Part shown: piece by piece, positions 54,401 to 63,286 of the stretch | Layout of the letters: each line of letters opens with the position of its first letter | How positions within the stretch are numbered: position 1 is the first letter of the stretch | NCBI RefSeq assembly: GCF_001557535.2 | Contig: NZ_CP014315.1 | Span: 1 to 64,000 of the forward strand | Source: Burkholderia sp. PAMC 26561 | GTDB lineage: Bacteria; Pseudomonadota; Gammaproteobacteria; Burkholderiales; Burkholderiaceae | Direction of reading: 5' to 3' | Length of the DNA stretch: 64,000 nt | Notes under the pieces: generated by a model | Seen by the model: only the letters and a program-made list of their open reading frames with translations | Told to the model about the DNA's origin: nothing | The model's database searches: none | Program-made: the position numbers and the translations under genes

Positions 54401-54570
54401 GGCCGAGTTTGCTGGAAAGGCAGCGGCGCGAGGCGCTGGGCGCGACGCTGCTTGCGGTGTATGGCACCTGGCAATGTGAAGGCGAGGTGAAGCACCTTGT
54501 TGCACAGCGGCTGGTGGATATGTCGCATATGCTGGGCGGGCTGGCCAGTGTTAGCCGGGATTTTCATTAA
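51421..54570 (+). CDS. dnaE2: Error-prone DNA polymerase DnaE2 (ImuC)
   Basis: 1049 residues from a GTG at 51421. The PHP domain is at the N-terminus (FSNFTFLHGASRGEELVARA, GLAITDECSLAGVVRAHVEA). Two catalytic Asp are in PPDIDVDFEHQRR near residue 395 and the third in LLKVDVLALGML near residue 545. A C-terminal OB domain (GVMFVTLEDETGNVNVIVW) is also present. The length is that of DnaE2, shorter than the replicative DnaE. It inserts bases opposite lesions during the SOS response. Confidence 0.95.
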   Translation: MDTTFSTLPAYAELFAFSNFTFLHGASRGEELVARAAQLGYAGLAITDECSLAGVVRAHVEAKHLDFPLVIGSYFRLVNADRSPAFGLVLLAQNREGYGNLSELITIARMRSKKGEYLLTPNDLARPDKEFAHLRGMPDCLAILVPDFPAKEAALDAQVEWLDTTFAQRAWVGLTLHQRALDDMHRGTVEHIASLYKVPVVATGNVVMHVRSRKPLQDTMTAIRIGKPVSQCGYELAPNAEQHLRSRLRLANLYPEQTLRETLTVLSRCTFSLQELKYEYPDELVPKGYTSASYLRQETYIGAQRRFPSGVPHEVQAQIEHELDLIVDLEYEPYFLTVYDLVRFARSENILCQGRGSAANSAVCYCLGVTEVDPASSSMLFERFISKERGEPPDIDVDFEHQRREEVIQYIYRKYGRDRTAIAAAVSTYRPRGALRETGKALGVDPQIVDRVAKSHQWFDTSQDLLQRFIESGLDPENPLIQSWASLAAQLLNFPRHLSQHSGGFVISRDKLTRLVPIENAAMADRSVIQWDKDDLEALGLLKVDVLALGMLSAIRRTLDIISEKRGEHFEMQDIPREDKTTYEMISRADTVGVFQIESRAQMSMLPRLKPQKFYDLVIEVAIVRPGPIQGGAVHPYLRRRQGFEPVTFPNDALKVALERTLGVPIFQEQVMQIAMIAAGFTAGEADALRRAMAAWKRKGGLGKYYDRIVNGMTERGYERVFAEGIFEQIKGFGEYGFPESHAASFALLVYVSSWLKCHEPAAFLAAMLNSQPMGFYSPSQLVQDARRHGVVVLPVDVTISGWDAVLERDADGNKTAVRMGLSLLKGMRDGSAERIETARSVRQFTSVGDLAQRAQLDRHDLQVLAAANALTSLAGNRREALWQSVAAVPDKDMLNDARMEDATPVLGAPSEADDIISDYKTVGLSLGRHPLELLRAELLAHRLMPAATLHSYRNGKLARGCGLVTVRQRPGTAKGVMFVTLEDETGNVNVIVWPSLLERQRREALGATLLAVYGTWQCEGEVKHLVAQRLVDMSHMLGGLASVSRDFH

Positions 54571-54588
54571 ACCCTTTTCATGAACTCT

Positions 54589-56013
54589 TTACCCCACCTC
54601 CGCCAACATCGCCTTGACCGCGCTCATCGATTCCCGCCGCAATTCCTGCAAGTCGACGCCTTCGATAACATCATCTCTAACGACCTGCATACCCGCCGAA
54701 AACAACGCCGCCAACGACGGCCGTCCGCCCGATGCAACCGGCCCTATCGCCGGATCGTGCAGGCCGAAGTAACGCGGATCGTCCAGCCGATACACCGCCA
54801 CATCCGCCGAAAATCCCACTGCAATCCGACCGACCTCCGGCAAACCCAGCACGTTCGCTCCACCCGCCGTGCCCCAGTGCACCACTTCATCCACCGTCGC
54901 GGCATCGGCGCCACCCTCAAAACTCCCACCCCGATAAACCGCCTGCGCCGCCATCCCGCGCCGCGCCCGTTGCGCGAGCCACGCCATGTGGACCTCTGAA
55001 ATCATATCGGCAGCTTCATTCGATGCCGCACCGTCCACGCCGATGGACACCGGCACGCCTGCATCCGCCATCTCGCGGATCGGCGCGATGCCGCTGCCCA
55101 GACGTCCATTCGATTGCGGACAATGCGCCACGCCCGTGCGCGTTTGCGCGAGCATCGCGATTTCATCGGCATCGAGCTTCACGAGATGTGCGTACCAGAC
55201 ATCGCTGCCAAGCCAATCGTGCTCGCCGCAAAACGCAACCGGCGAACATGCGTGCATGGCATGCGCGCTGTCCTGATACGACACGGTCTCCGATAGATGA
55301 CTGTGCAAACGCAACCCGAGCCGCCGGGCAACCGCCGCGGTCTGCCGCATCTCGGCCGGGGAGATGGAATACAAAACCGTGGTCGGCGCCATCACGACGC
55401 GGCGCATCGCCCGCGGCGATGCATCGTGATAAGTCGCCGCAAGCCGCTCGATATCCGCAATATACGAATCGATGGATTCAGGCCGCAACGCGCTCGGCAA
55501 CTCGGCTTCCAGTTGCCGCGTTTTTGTCGCGCCGCCGCGCAGCAGCACGAAACGCAAGCCGAGCTTTTCGGCTTCATCGAAGAGAATGGCGGAACTGTCG
55601 AACGGCATGCCCGGGTAATACACGTAGTTGTGATCGGCGACCGTCGTGCAGCCCGAGCGCATCAACTCGATCATCCCGATGCGCGCCGCGAGACGGAACC
55701 GTTTTTCGTCGAACGATGCACGGAAGCGATACGGCGTTGCTGCAAGCCACGGGGTCAGCGATGCGTTGAGCCCGGCCGTATCACCCTTGAGCAAGGACTG
55801 AAACAGATGATGATGGGTGTTGACCCATGCCGGATAAACCACGCAATCGGTAGCGTCGATCACCGTCTCACTGGCATGCGGCACGAGCGCGCCGATTGCC
55901 TGGATAGTCTCGCCTTCAATGCGGATATCGGGGCCTGCCGCACGCGACGGATCGTCGGGGCTGCCTGCGCCACCGGTCATGATGGCCGCTGCATTTCGAA
56001 TCAGGATACTCAT
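54589..56013 (-). CDS. Amidohydrolase, 8-oxoguanine deaminase/AtzA-TrzN type
   Basis: 474 residues from the ATG at 56013; the frame upstream overlaps the permease gene and is not family-like. The metal site of the cytosine-deaminase-like amidohydrolases is visible: PAWVNTHHHLFQ, a His in RLHSHLSETVSY, and the Asp in SIGVDGAASNEAADM. The pattern CTTVADHNYVYYPG also recalls the 8-oxoguanine deaminase and chlorohydrolase group, which remove an amino, chloro or alkylamino group from purines or triazines. It is the last gene of the ABC/Rieske operon, 10 bp after the permease, so its substrate is probably the imported compound or its oxidised product. Confidence 0.85.
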   Translation of the reverse strand: MSILIRNAAAIMTGGAGSPDDPSRAAGPDIRIEGETIQAIGALVPHASETVIDATDCVVYPAWVNTHHHLFQSLLKGDTAGLNASLTPWLAATPYRFRASFDEKRFRLAARIGMIELMRSGCTTVADHNYVYYPGMPFDSSAILFDEAEKLGLRFVLLRGGATKTRQLEAELPSALRPESIDSYIADIERLAATYHDASPRAMRRVVMAPTTVLYSISPAEMRQTAAVARRLGLRLHSHLSETVSYQDSAHAMHACSPVAFCGEHDWLGSDVWYAHLVKLDADEIAMLAQTRTGVAHCPQSNGRLGSGIAPIREMADAGVPVSIGVDGAASNEAADMISEVHMAWLAQRARRGMAAQAVYRGGSFEGGADAATVDEVVHWGTAGGANVLGLPEVGRIAVGFSADVAVYRLDDPRYFGLHDPAIGPVASGGRPSLAALFSAGMQVVRDDVIEGVDLQELRRESMSAVKAMLAEVG

Positions 56014-56023
56014 GTAATCGCGC

Positions 56024-56872
56024 TCACAGTTCGCTTTCGTGCCAGCCGCGCAAACCGATGCGCGACACCCATGCGGTGATGCCAAACAGCACCACGCCTG
56101 TTACCGTAATCAGGAACAACGCAGCAAAGAGCCGCGGAATGTTCAACTGAAAACCCGCTTGCAGGATCTGATAAGCAAGCCCCGCGCCGCTGCCGCCCGT
56201 GCCGGCCACGAACTCGGCCACCACCGCGCCGATCAGCGACAACCCGCTCGATATGCGCAAGCCACCGAAGAAATACGGCAGCGCACTCGGAATGCGCAGG
56301 CGCACGAGCGTCTGCCAACGTGTCGCGCGATTGATGCGAAACAGGTTGATCAGCCCCGGGTTCACGCTACGCAACCCGAGCGCCGTGTTCGAGATGATCG
56401 GGAACAGGGCCACGAGCGTAGCGCAGATCACGAGTGCGAAGGTGGTGTCCTTCACCCAGATGATGATGAGCGGCGCAATCGCGACGATCGGCGTGACTTG
56501 CAAAAGAATCGCGTACGGGAAAAAACTCGCTTCGATCAATGGACTCTGCACGAACAGCAACGCAATCGTCACGCCAATCACGGTTGCAAGCGCGAACGCG
56601 AGCAACGTGATCTTGAGCGTTGCAGCCAGCGCCGCGAGCAGCATCGGGCCGTCTTTCAGCAACTGGATTGCAATGTCGTGCGGCGCGGGTACGAGATAAA
56701 CCGGCACTTTGAACAACGCGCACCAGCCTTCCCATAACAGCAACATCACAATGCCGACGAACCAGGGCGCTGCGGCTTTCATTGCCCCGGGACGATGCAA
56801 GAGCGGCCGCCTCTCGACCTTCGATAACCGTTTCATGGCGGACGTGCGGGACGTAAGTGTCGGGCTGGTCAT
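56024..56872 (-). CDS. ABC transporter permease, SsuC/TauC/ThiX type
   Basis: 282 residues from the ATG at 56872, overlapping the ATPase stop (ATGA). About six membrane helices; the permease loop is FRINRATRWQTLVRLRIPSA followed by LPYFFGGLRISSGLSLIGAV, as in nitrate/sulfonate/taurine/pyrimidine-type importers. It is read between the ATPase and amidohydrolase genes. Confidence 0.9.
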   Translation of the reverse strand: MTSPTLTSRTSAMKRLSKVERRPLLHRPGAMKAAAPWFVGIVMLLLWEGWCALFKVPVYLVPAPHDIAIQLLKDGPMLLAALAATLKITLLAFALATVIGVTIALLFVQSPLIEASFFPYAILLQVTPIVAIAPLIIIWVKDTTFALVICATLVALFPIISNTALGLRSVNPGLINLFRINRATRWQTLVRLRIPSALPYFFGGLRISSGLSLIGAVVAEFVAGTGGSGAGLAYQILQAGFQLNIPRLFAALFLITVTGVVLFGITAWVSRIGLRGWHESEL

Positions 56873-57675
56873 CAGTGCGCCCCTAGAGAGGTGTGATGTG
56901 CATCGCTGATGAGATCGGAGAGCGTCTTGCAATGCTGCATGAAAGGCGCGGACACGCGATACGCATCGTCGCGCTCCGCGGCCCCGTCGATCGCCACCTC
57001 CGCAATCACCCTCCCCGGCCGCGCCTGCATCACGACCACGCGCTCCGACAAATACACCGACTCGTAAATGCTGTGCGTGACGAACACGACCGTCATGCCG
57101 CGCTTTTTCCACAACGTACGCAGATCGCTGTCGAGCTTGTTGCGCGTAAATTCATCGAGCGCGCCGAAGGGTTCATCGAGGAGCAGCAAATCGGGTTCGG
57201 TCACAAGCGCACGCGCGAGCGAAGCACGCATCTGCATGCCGCCGGACAACTCGCGCGGCCGCACCTTGCCGAAATTTTCCAGGCCGACGTTCGCGAGTGC
57301 GTCGGCAACACGCGCATCGGCGTCACGCCTTGGAACGCCCGCAAGATCCAGCGGCAAACGCACGTTATCCGCAATGCTCGCCCACGGCATCAATGTCGCT
57401 TCCTGGAAGACCATCGACATGCGGCGACCGGCTGAGCCGACCGTATCGAAAGGCTGGCCCCACCAGCGCATGTGTCCGTGCGTCGGCGTCTCGATACCCG
57501 CGAACATCTTCAGCAACGTGCTTTTGCCGCAGCCCGACGGCCCGAGCAGCGAGACGAAATCGCCTTGAGGAATCGTCAGCCGCGCATCTTCCAGTGCAAC
57601 CGTGCCGTTTGCATAGATCTTGTCGACGCGCTGCACCGAAAGCGCAGCGGCGGCATCAGGGGAATTGGCGTTCAT
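56872..57675 (-). CDS. ABC transporter ATPase, SsuB/TauB/NrtD type
   Basis: 267 residues. Walker A GPSGCGKST, Q-loop MVFQEATLMPW, signature ELSGGMQMRASLARAL, Walker B LLLLDEPFGALDE and H-loop VTHSIYESVYLS are intact. It starts three bases after the Rieske oxygenase stop. It powers uptake with the adjacent permease and the binding protein encoded at the head of the operon. Confidence 0.93.
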   Translation of the reverse strand: MNANSPDAAAALSVQRVDKIYANGTVALEDARLTIPQGDFVSLLGPSGCGKSTLLKMFAGIETPTHGHMRWWGQPFDTVGSAGRRMSMVFQEATLMPWASIADNVRLPLDLAGVPRRDADARVADALANVGLENFGKVRPRELSGGMQMRASLARALVTEPDLLLLDEPFGALDEFTRNKLDSDLRTLWKKRGMTVVFVTHSIYESVYLSERVVVMQARPGRVIAEVAIDGAAERDDAYRVSAPFMQHCKTLSDLISDAHHTSLGAH

Positions 57676-57678
57676 GCT

Positions 57679-58713
57679 TCACTCCTCCGTTGCAATGCGA
57701 AACACTTCGCGCTCGCCGTGCTCTTCGAGCAGCTTAAGCAACATCCGGCGCATCAGCAGACCAGGTTGATCCGACGCCATGTGGCACTCCTGTTGACGAC
57801 GTATGTCGGTACACGCGTCATAGTCAGTTGCCTCGAGAATCTCGCGGTCTTCGTCGGTGATGGGACGATCCCAGTCGATCAGCTCCTGTGTCGAGCACGC
57901 CTCCTCGCTGTCGTTGCGGTAGAGCCATTGCACGAGCATCATGGTTTTATCGTCGATAGGCGTCGCGCAGTTGTAGATGATGTGATGCACGCCGCTTGCC
58001 GGATACATGCAGCCGAAGCGCCGCGAAAACGGCATGAACCACCGGTTCACGAGGTGGCGTTCGGTGACGTCGTCGGTCGTGCCCGTGATGCGGAAACTCG
58101 CCTGCGGATTGCGAATGGGCACATGCGTTTCCGCTTCGAAGCCCCATTCGTTGGGGCGAAATTCATACTTCGACGGTTGCGGACTATTGAAAAGACCGAA
58201 GTTCGATTTATGCACGAAGCTGAAATGCGAATTGTCGAAAGAGTTTTCCATCATGCGCAGCGGGCTCGTGTTCCACTGCTCGTAGAATTGCATGATGCGT
58301 CTGTAGCCCGGCGTGAACTCCTCCGGAAACTCGGGAATGGGTTGCAGCGGCTCTTCGAGCGCAACCCACGCGTAACCGTAACGCTCCTCGCACCTGAACG
58401 ACTCCACGATCGCCCGCGACGGAATCTCGCCGCCCGCGTTCTGCGGGATCTTCACGCATTGCCCCGTGCAGTCGTAGGTCCATCCGTGATAACCGCACGC
58501 GATGTTGCCATCGCCGTCAACGAAGCCTTTCGAGAGCTTGGCGGTTCTATGACAGCACCGGTCGCGCAACGCGTGAGGTTTGCCGCCCGCGCCCTTCCAC
58601 AGCACGATGCCGACGCCCAGCAGCGTGAACGGCTTGGGGCCATCGTCGAGATCCGACACGGGCATGATTGCGTACCAGAAGCGGCGCAGGACTTTTTGAC
58701 GTGTAACCAGCAT
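57679..58713 (-). CDS. Rieske non-haem iron oxygenase, terminal oxygenase component
   Basis: 344 residues from the ATG at 58713 (AAAAGGA nine bases upstream). The Rieske cluster ligands are in RCCHRTAKLS (CxH) and CGYHGWTYD (CxxH). The mononuclear iron site is in ENSFDNSHFSFVH, with the final Asp probably in ASDQPG. The enzyme hydroxylates or demethylates a ring compound. The Rieske enzymes nearest in style include vanillate O-demethylase and purine-alkaloid N-demethylases. No reductase or ferredoxin gene is in the operon, so electrons must come from elsewhere. It is read between the binding-protein and ATPase genes. Confidence 0.92.
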   Translation of the reverse strand: MLVTRQKVLRRFWYAIMPVSDLDDGPKPFTLLGVGIVLWKGAGGKPHALRDRCCHRTAKLSKGFVDGDGNIACGYHGWTYDCTGQCVKIPQNAGGEIPSRAIVESFRCEERYGYAWVALEEPLQPIPEFPEEFTPGYRRIMQFYEQWNTSPLRMMENSFDNSHFSFVHKSNFGLFNSPQPSKYEFRPNEWGFEAETHVPIRNPQASFRITGTTDDVTERHLVNRWFMPFSRRFGCMYPASGVHHIIYNCATPIDDKTMMLVQWLYRNDSEEACSTQELIDWDRPITDEDREILEATDYDACTDIRRQQECHMASDQPGLLMRRMLLKLLEEHGEREVFRIATEE

Positions 58714-58740
58714 GATTCGATTCCTTTTTATCAGCGCCGC

Positions 58741-59721
58741 TTACGGCATGACCTTGGCGGTCTGGATGTACTGCAGCGTGTAGGCGCTCTTGTAGTCGGT
58801 ACTGGCCTTGAGAAGCTTCGCGCCGACCATGTAGTCGTAGGTCTTCTTCCAGCGGGCATCGGTCATCGCGCCTATGCCGAGCGTGCCTGCGTCGCCCCCT
58901 GTCACGAGCTTGAGTTTCTTCAGTTGCGCCACGCCGAACGCGAGCTGCGCATCGGTCATCTCGGGGTTGTCCTTCTTGATCAGCGCGTTGCCCGGAGCCG
59001 GATTGGCGAGGTAACTTTTCCAGCCTTCCATCGATGCCTTCACGAAACGCGCAGTCACGTCGGGCCGGTCGGCGAGCGTCTTGCGCAAGCCGACGATGGT
59101 CGTGTTGTAGGGCGGATAACCGTCGTCGGCAAAGAGGAAGAAGTGGGTCTTCACGTGCGCCTGATCCGCCTGGAATGTCTCCGATGACGGATACGCCTGC
59201 ATCGCGACATTCGGATCTACAAAGAACGGTTGCAGGTTGAACGTGTAAGGGCGCGTCTGGCTGTCGGTATATCCGTATCTGGACTTGAGCCACGGCCACC
59301 AGCTTGTCCTGCCCGCGCCCGCGACCAGGATCGTCTTGCCCTTCAGATCGGCGAGGTTCTTCACATCATCGTGAACGAGCATGCCCTGCGGATCGAATTG
59401 AAACGATGCCGCCACGGTCGTGACTGGAATCCCCGCCTCCACGCTGGACAGGACCTGGAAGTCATAGCCAAGGATGAAATCCGCCTGTCCGCCAACGAGC
59501 AATTGCATGCCGTTCACTTGCGGACCGCCCATCTTGATCGTGACATCGAGGCCGGCCTGTTTGTAAAGCCCGGTAGCCAGCGCCTGATAAAAACCGCCGT
59601 GCTCGGCTTGCGCGTACCAGCTTGTGAGCACGGTGACGGAATCGGCGGCGTGAACAGGGGAAACAAGAATAACGCTTAAAACAAGCACTGAAAGATGAAA
59701 GAAGCGACGTAGAACACGCAT
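58741..59721 (-). CDS. Binding protein with NMT1/THI5-like domain
   Basis: 326 residues from the ATG at 59721 (GGAG nine bases upstream). A signal peptide ends near VHAA-D. The NMT1/THI5-like pattern is clear: VTVLTSWYAQAEHGGFYQAL, GLDVTIKMGGPQVNGMQLL, GQADFILGYDFQ and AASFQFDPQGMLVHDD. Family members bind pyrimidines, riboflavin, taurine or nitrate. Linkage to a Rieske oxygenase and a purine-type deaminase makes an N-heterocycle the best guess. First gene of the five-gene operon. Confidence 0.9.
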   Translation of the reverse strand: MRVLRRFFHLSVLVLSVILVSPVHAADSVTVLTSWYAQAEHGGFYQALATGLYKQAGLDVTIKMGGPQVNGMQLLVGGQADFILGYDFQVLSSVEAGIPVTTVAASFQFDPQGMLVHDDVKNLADLKGKTILVAGAGRTSWWPWLKSRYGYTDSQTRPYTFNLQPFFVDPNVAMQAYPSSETFQADQAHVKTHFFLFADDGYPPYNTTIVGLRKTLADRPDVTARFVKASMEGWKSYLANPAPGNALIKKDNPEMTDAQLAFGVAQLKKLKLVTGGDAGTLGIGAMTDARWKKTYDYMVGAKLLKASTDYKSAYTLQYIQTAKVMP

Positions 59722-60163
59722 GTTTTTTGACTCCGCGAGTGAACGTGGGGAGCCAGCTACAACGCCTGAACGTGTTCCGGATTGCCGATACGCACAACAG
59801 GGAGATGGTGGGGCAACTACACGCACGCTCCTCGTTGAGCGAGATCGGACGATCCCGTTCAAACGCCGACGCTGGTCGACGTGGGCGCGCGATGCGCCCC
59901 AAGAGCAATGCCCCATGCTGGTTACTGCGAATACACCAGACACTAGCCGCTTCTACTCTGCAATGTTTCTAAGCGAATTTTATGCCAATGATTTTATAAG
60001 GCCCGAACGTCGCTGACAAGCGATGCCGGCGTGCACACCGCACCCGCGCGATGCACGCTCGCACCGCCGAAGTGCCCGGCCATTATTAACCAGCGAACGC
60101 TCATGCAAATCCCCGCGTTACACTACGCCCGAACCCGGCGCCCAACCTGCGTGGAAACCCCAA
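59722..60163. other. Divergent control region between the ABC operon and LacI gene
   Basis: The 442-bp gap should hold both promoters and the LacI operator. I looked for the usual palindrome with a central CG and found no clean example. AT-rich stretches near 59940-60000 (TTTTATGCC, TTTTATAAG) could hold a -10. No coding frame is convincing. Confidence 0.45.
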
Positions 60164-61186
60164 GTGGCAAAAGTCTCTACCATTCGCGATGTTGCCGAAC
60201 TGGCGGATGTGTCGAAAGCGACCGTCTCGCGCTACCTGAACGGCAGCCTCGTGCTGCCGCCTGACACGGCCAAACGCGTCGATGACGCCGTGCTCGCGCT
60301 CAACTATCGCCAGAACAGTCTCGCCCGGCGGCTCAGCCTTGGAAGCAGCGAGACCATCGGCCTCGCCATGCCGGAAGTCGCCAATCCATTCTTCGCCGAA
60401 CTTGCCGACGCCGTCGAGGAAGCCGCCTCAGCCAGCGGTTATGGCCTCGCGCTCTGCATCACGCGCAACAAGCTCGAACGCGAGGCGCTTTATTTGAGCT
60501 GGCTCGACACGCGTCATCTCGACGGCCTGATCTTCGCGACGAACCGACCGGACGATGGGTCATTGCGAAAGCTCATGGGCGAGCGCGCTAACATCGTGCT
60601 GGTGGACGAGGACGTGCCGGGCGCGGACGTGCCGCGTGTTTTCGTCGATAACATCGAGGGCGGTTATCAGGCCACCCGCCATCTGCTCGATGCCGGCCAC
60701 AAGCGGATCGCGCACGTGACCGGTCCCGAAGCGCTCTTCACGGTGCAGGAACGGCTCGCGGGTTACAAGCGCGCACTCGCCGAAGCACAGGTCCGCTTCG
60801 ATCCGAAGCTCGTCCACTTCGGCTCGTACGGTCGCGCCTTCGGGCGCGAAATCGGCACGAAACTCGTCACGAGCGCAAAGCCACCGACCGCGCTGTTCGC
60901 GACCAGCGACTACATTGCGGTCGGCGTGCTCGATGCGCTGCGCGAACGCGCGCTGAGCGTGCCGGACTACATGTCGATAGTCGGATTCGACGACATGGAG
61001 TTCGCCAACCTCCTCATGCCCGCCATCACCACGGTGCGCCAGTCGGCCGCCGAACTCGGGCGAACGAGCGTGGCGCTGCTGGTATCGATGCTCACGGGCA
61101 ACGTGACGTCCGACCCTGCCATACATCGCCTGCCGGTGCGCCTGATCGAACGCGCGTCGGTTGCGCCGCCGCGCGCCGGGTCATGA
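60164..61186 (+). CDS. LacI-family regulator
   Basis: 340 residues from the GTG at 60164, giving the family start [20 protein letters not shown] and [15 protein letters not shown]. The periplasmic-binding-like effector domain follows with [32 protein letters not shown] and [19 protein letters not shown]. It is divergent from the binding-protein/Rieske operon, which it probably represses until an inducer binds. Its stop overlaps the convergent aldo/keto reductase by six bases. Confidence 0.93.
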   Translation: MAKVSTIRDVAELADVSKATVSRYLNGSLVLPPDTAKRVDDAVLALNYRQNSLARRLSLGSSETIGLAMPEVANPFFAELADAVEEAASASGYGLALCITRNKLEREALYLSWLDTRHLDGLIFATNRPDDGSLRKLMGERANIVLVDEDVPGADVPRVFVDNIEGGYQATRHLLDAGHKRIAHVTGPEALFTVQERLAGYKRALAEAQVRFDPKLVHFGSYGRAFGREIGTKLVTSAKPPTALFATSDYIAVGVLDALRERALSVPDYMSIVGFDDMEFANLLMPAITTVRQSAAELGRTSVALLVSMLTGNVTSDPAIHRLPVRLIERASVAPPRAGS

Positions 61187-62050
61187 CTCGTGCCCGCGTC
61201 CCGCGGTTGCGCGATCGAGTTCGCAGAACTCGTGATCGGAAAGCGTGATCGCGCTGGAGGCCACATTCTCGACGAGATGTGCGAGCCTGGAGGTTCCCGG
61301 TATCGGCAGCATGACCGGACTGCGCTGCAGTAGCCATGCAAGCGCAATCTGGCCGACGCGAGCGTCATGACGACGGGCGATGATATCGAGCAGCGACCCC
61401 GGCCGGGTCAGTTCCCCGGCCGCCAACGGGTACCACGGAATGAAGCCGATGCCATGCGCCGTGCAGTAATCCAGCACGTCTTCACTCCTGCGATCGCCCA
61501 GGTTGAAGCGGTTCTGCACCGTTGCTACCTTGAAGTATTTGGACGCGGCCTTGATGTCAGGCACGCAGACTTCGCTCAGGCCTGCGTGGCGGATCACGCC
61601 GGTATCGATGAGGTGCTTTACCGCCCCAAACTGTTCATCGCGCGGCACGGCGGGATCGATCCGATGCAACTGCCATAAACCAATCTGTTCGACACCCAAT
61701 CTCCGCAAGCTGCCATGAGCCTGCTCGATCAGATACTCGGGGCGGCCATGCGATTCCCATCGGCCGGGCCCCGAGCGCACGAGACCGGCCTTCGTCGCGA
61801 CGAGCAACCGGGCGTCATACGGATGCAGCGCTTCGCGGATCAGTTCCTCTGAAATACCGGGCCCGTATGAATCGGCAGTATCGATGAAATCCACCCCGAG
61901 TTCCGGCAGACGCTGCAATACGCGGATAGCTTCAGCGTGATCGGCGGGCATGCCCCAGACGCCCGGACCGGTAATGCGCATGGCGCCGAAACCGAGTCGC
62001 CGGACCTCGGTTTCCCCACCAATCCTGAACGTCGAGCGAAGAATGGTCAT
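61181..62050 (-). CDS. Aldo/keto reductase
   Basis: 289 residues. The catalytic Asp and Tyr are in [11 protein letters not shown], Lys in VATKAGLV and His in LWQLHRID. The NADPH-binding tail [15 protein letters not shown] is typical. The start overlaps the stop of the upstream MFS gene (ATGA), so the two are co-translated. The substrate is unknown; the operon suggests detoxification of a carbonyl. Confidence 0.92.
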   Translation of the reverse strand: MTILRSTFRIGGETEVRRLGFGAMRITGPGVWGMPADHAEAIRVLQRLPELGVDFIDTADSYGPGISEELIREALHPYDARLLVATKAGLVRSGPGRWESHGRPEYLIEQAHGSLRRLGVEQIGLWQLHRIDPAVPRDEQFGAVKHLIDTGVIRHAGLSEVCVPDIKAASKYFKVATVQNRFNLGDRRSEDVLDYCTAHGIGFIPWYPLAAGELTRPGSLLDIIARRHDARVGQIALAWLLQRSPVMLPIPGTSRLAHLVENVASSAITLSDHEFCELDRATAGRGHES

Positions 62051-63273
62051 GCGGGGCAGGCGGTCGATGCGCACCGGACTTTGACCACAGGCCGGCCGAT
62101 ACTCACGGTCAGCACCAGCGCCCCTACCTCGCATAACGCGGCGACCCAGCCGAGGTCGCTCACGGACGCGACACTCAAGGTGAGTGAACCGAGCGCAGCG
62201 CCAAGCGAGAAACCAAGGTACATGAACGAAGCATTCAGCGACAAAGCGATCGGCGTGCCGCGCAATCCGGCGATGCCAATCAGTCCCGCCTGCTGCGCCG
62301 GATAGAAGCACCAGTGCGCGATTCCCCACGCCACCACACCCACGAGCACGGGAACCAGCGCAAGCGAAGCGGGCAACCAGTGCGCACTCGCCGACATCAG
62401 CGCGAAAGCGAAAATCGATACCGTCAGACAAGGAATGATCACGCGCCGCGAGCCGAGCCGATCCACCGCCTTCCCGCCGATAAACACCCCTACCGCCGCC
62501 GCGACGCCCCATGTGAAGAGCACGTACCCGATCTGCGCGCCATGCAGCTGCGTCGTCCTGGCAATAAAGAGCGCGAGATACGTATAGATCGTATAGGCGC
62601 CCGTGGCCCACAGCGTGGTGACGAGCAAGGTCATCAGGACCACGGGTTGGCGCGCGGTATCGATACGTTCACGCAAGGTAGCCGTCGGCAATCCTGCGCC
62701 GATTGAACGCGGCAGTCCGAACAACAGCCCGGCGCTCGCGGCAGCGGAAAGCGCCGCGACGCCCGCGAACGTCATGCGCCAGCCGAGCCGGTCACCAATC
62801 ACCGCGCCCAACGGCACGCCGAACGCCACGGCAATCGTGATTCCGCCATTCACGATTGCGAGCGCCGTGCCGCGCCGATCCGGTCCGGCGATCGCGCCCG
62901 CCAGCGCGTTGGCGCCGGGCACGTACAGGCCCGCGGCGGTTGCGAGCACGATGCGCGCCGCCATCAGCTCCCAGTAATTCTGCGCGCCCCAGGCGAGGAC
63001 GTTCGCCACAGCGAATGCCGAGAGCGCCGCAATCATCAGCGTGCGCCGATGAAACGCGCCGGTCAGCGCCGTCAGCACGGGCGAACTGAACGCGTAGGCA
63101 AGCGCAAACACCGTGACAAGCTGCCCCGTCGCAACGATGCTCGTGTGCAGGTCGGCAGCCATGTCGGGCAACAGCCCGGCGATCATGAAGCTCTCGGTGC
63201 CGACTGCAAACGTACCCAGCGCGAGCCAGTAGAGCGGCGCAAGGGACGGGGAAGACGAGGATGAAGAGTTCAC
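62047..63273 (-). CDS. MFS transporter, drug:H+ antiporter type (DHA1)
   Basis: 408 residues from a GTG at 63273 (GGGAG six bases upstream). Twelve helices; [20 protein letters not shown] at the N-terminus and [17 protein letters not shown] are typical of the arabinose-efflux/DHA1 group. It lies 13 bp downstream of the alkene reductase gene and overlaps the aldo/keto reductase gene, so it is probably the efflux part of a detoxification operon. Confidence 0.9.
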   Translation of the reverse strand: MNSSSSSSPSLAPLYWLALGTFAVGTESFMIAGLLPDMAADLHTSIVATGQLVTVFALAYAFSSPVLTALTGAFHRRTLMIAALSAFAVANVLAWGAQNYWELMAARIVLATAAGLYVPGANALAGAIAGPDRRGTALAIVNGGITIAVAFGVPLGAVIGDRLGWRMTFAGVAALSAAASAGLLFGLPRSIGAGLPTATLRERIDTARQPVVLMTLLVTTLWATGAYTIYTYLALFIARTTQLHGAQIGYVLFTWGVAAAVGVFIGGKAVDRLGSRRVIIPCLTVSIFAFALMSASAHWLPASLALVPVLVGVVAWGIAHWCFYPAQQAGLIGIAGLRGTPIALSLNASFMYLGFSLGAALGSLTLSVASVSDLGWVAALCEVGALVLTVSIGRPVVKVRCASTACPA

Positions 63274-63286
63274 GTTCGGCTCCCGG

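Noticed and set aside
57472..59187. Open frame of 571 codons on the plus strand
   Set aside because: It is antisense to the ATPase, Rieske and binding-protein genes, which have complete family motifs; the plus-strand product is rich in Arg and His and has no recognisable domain.
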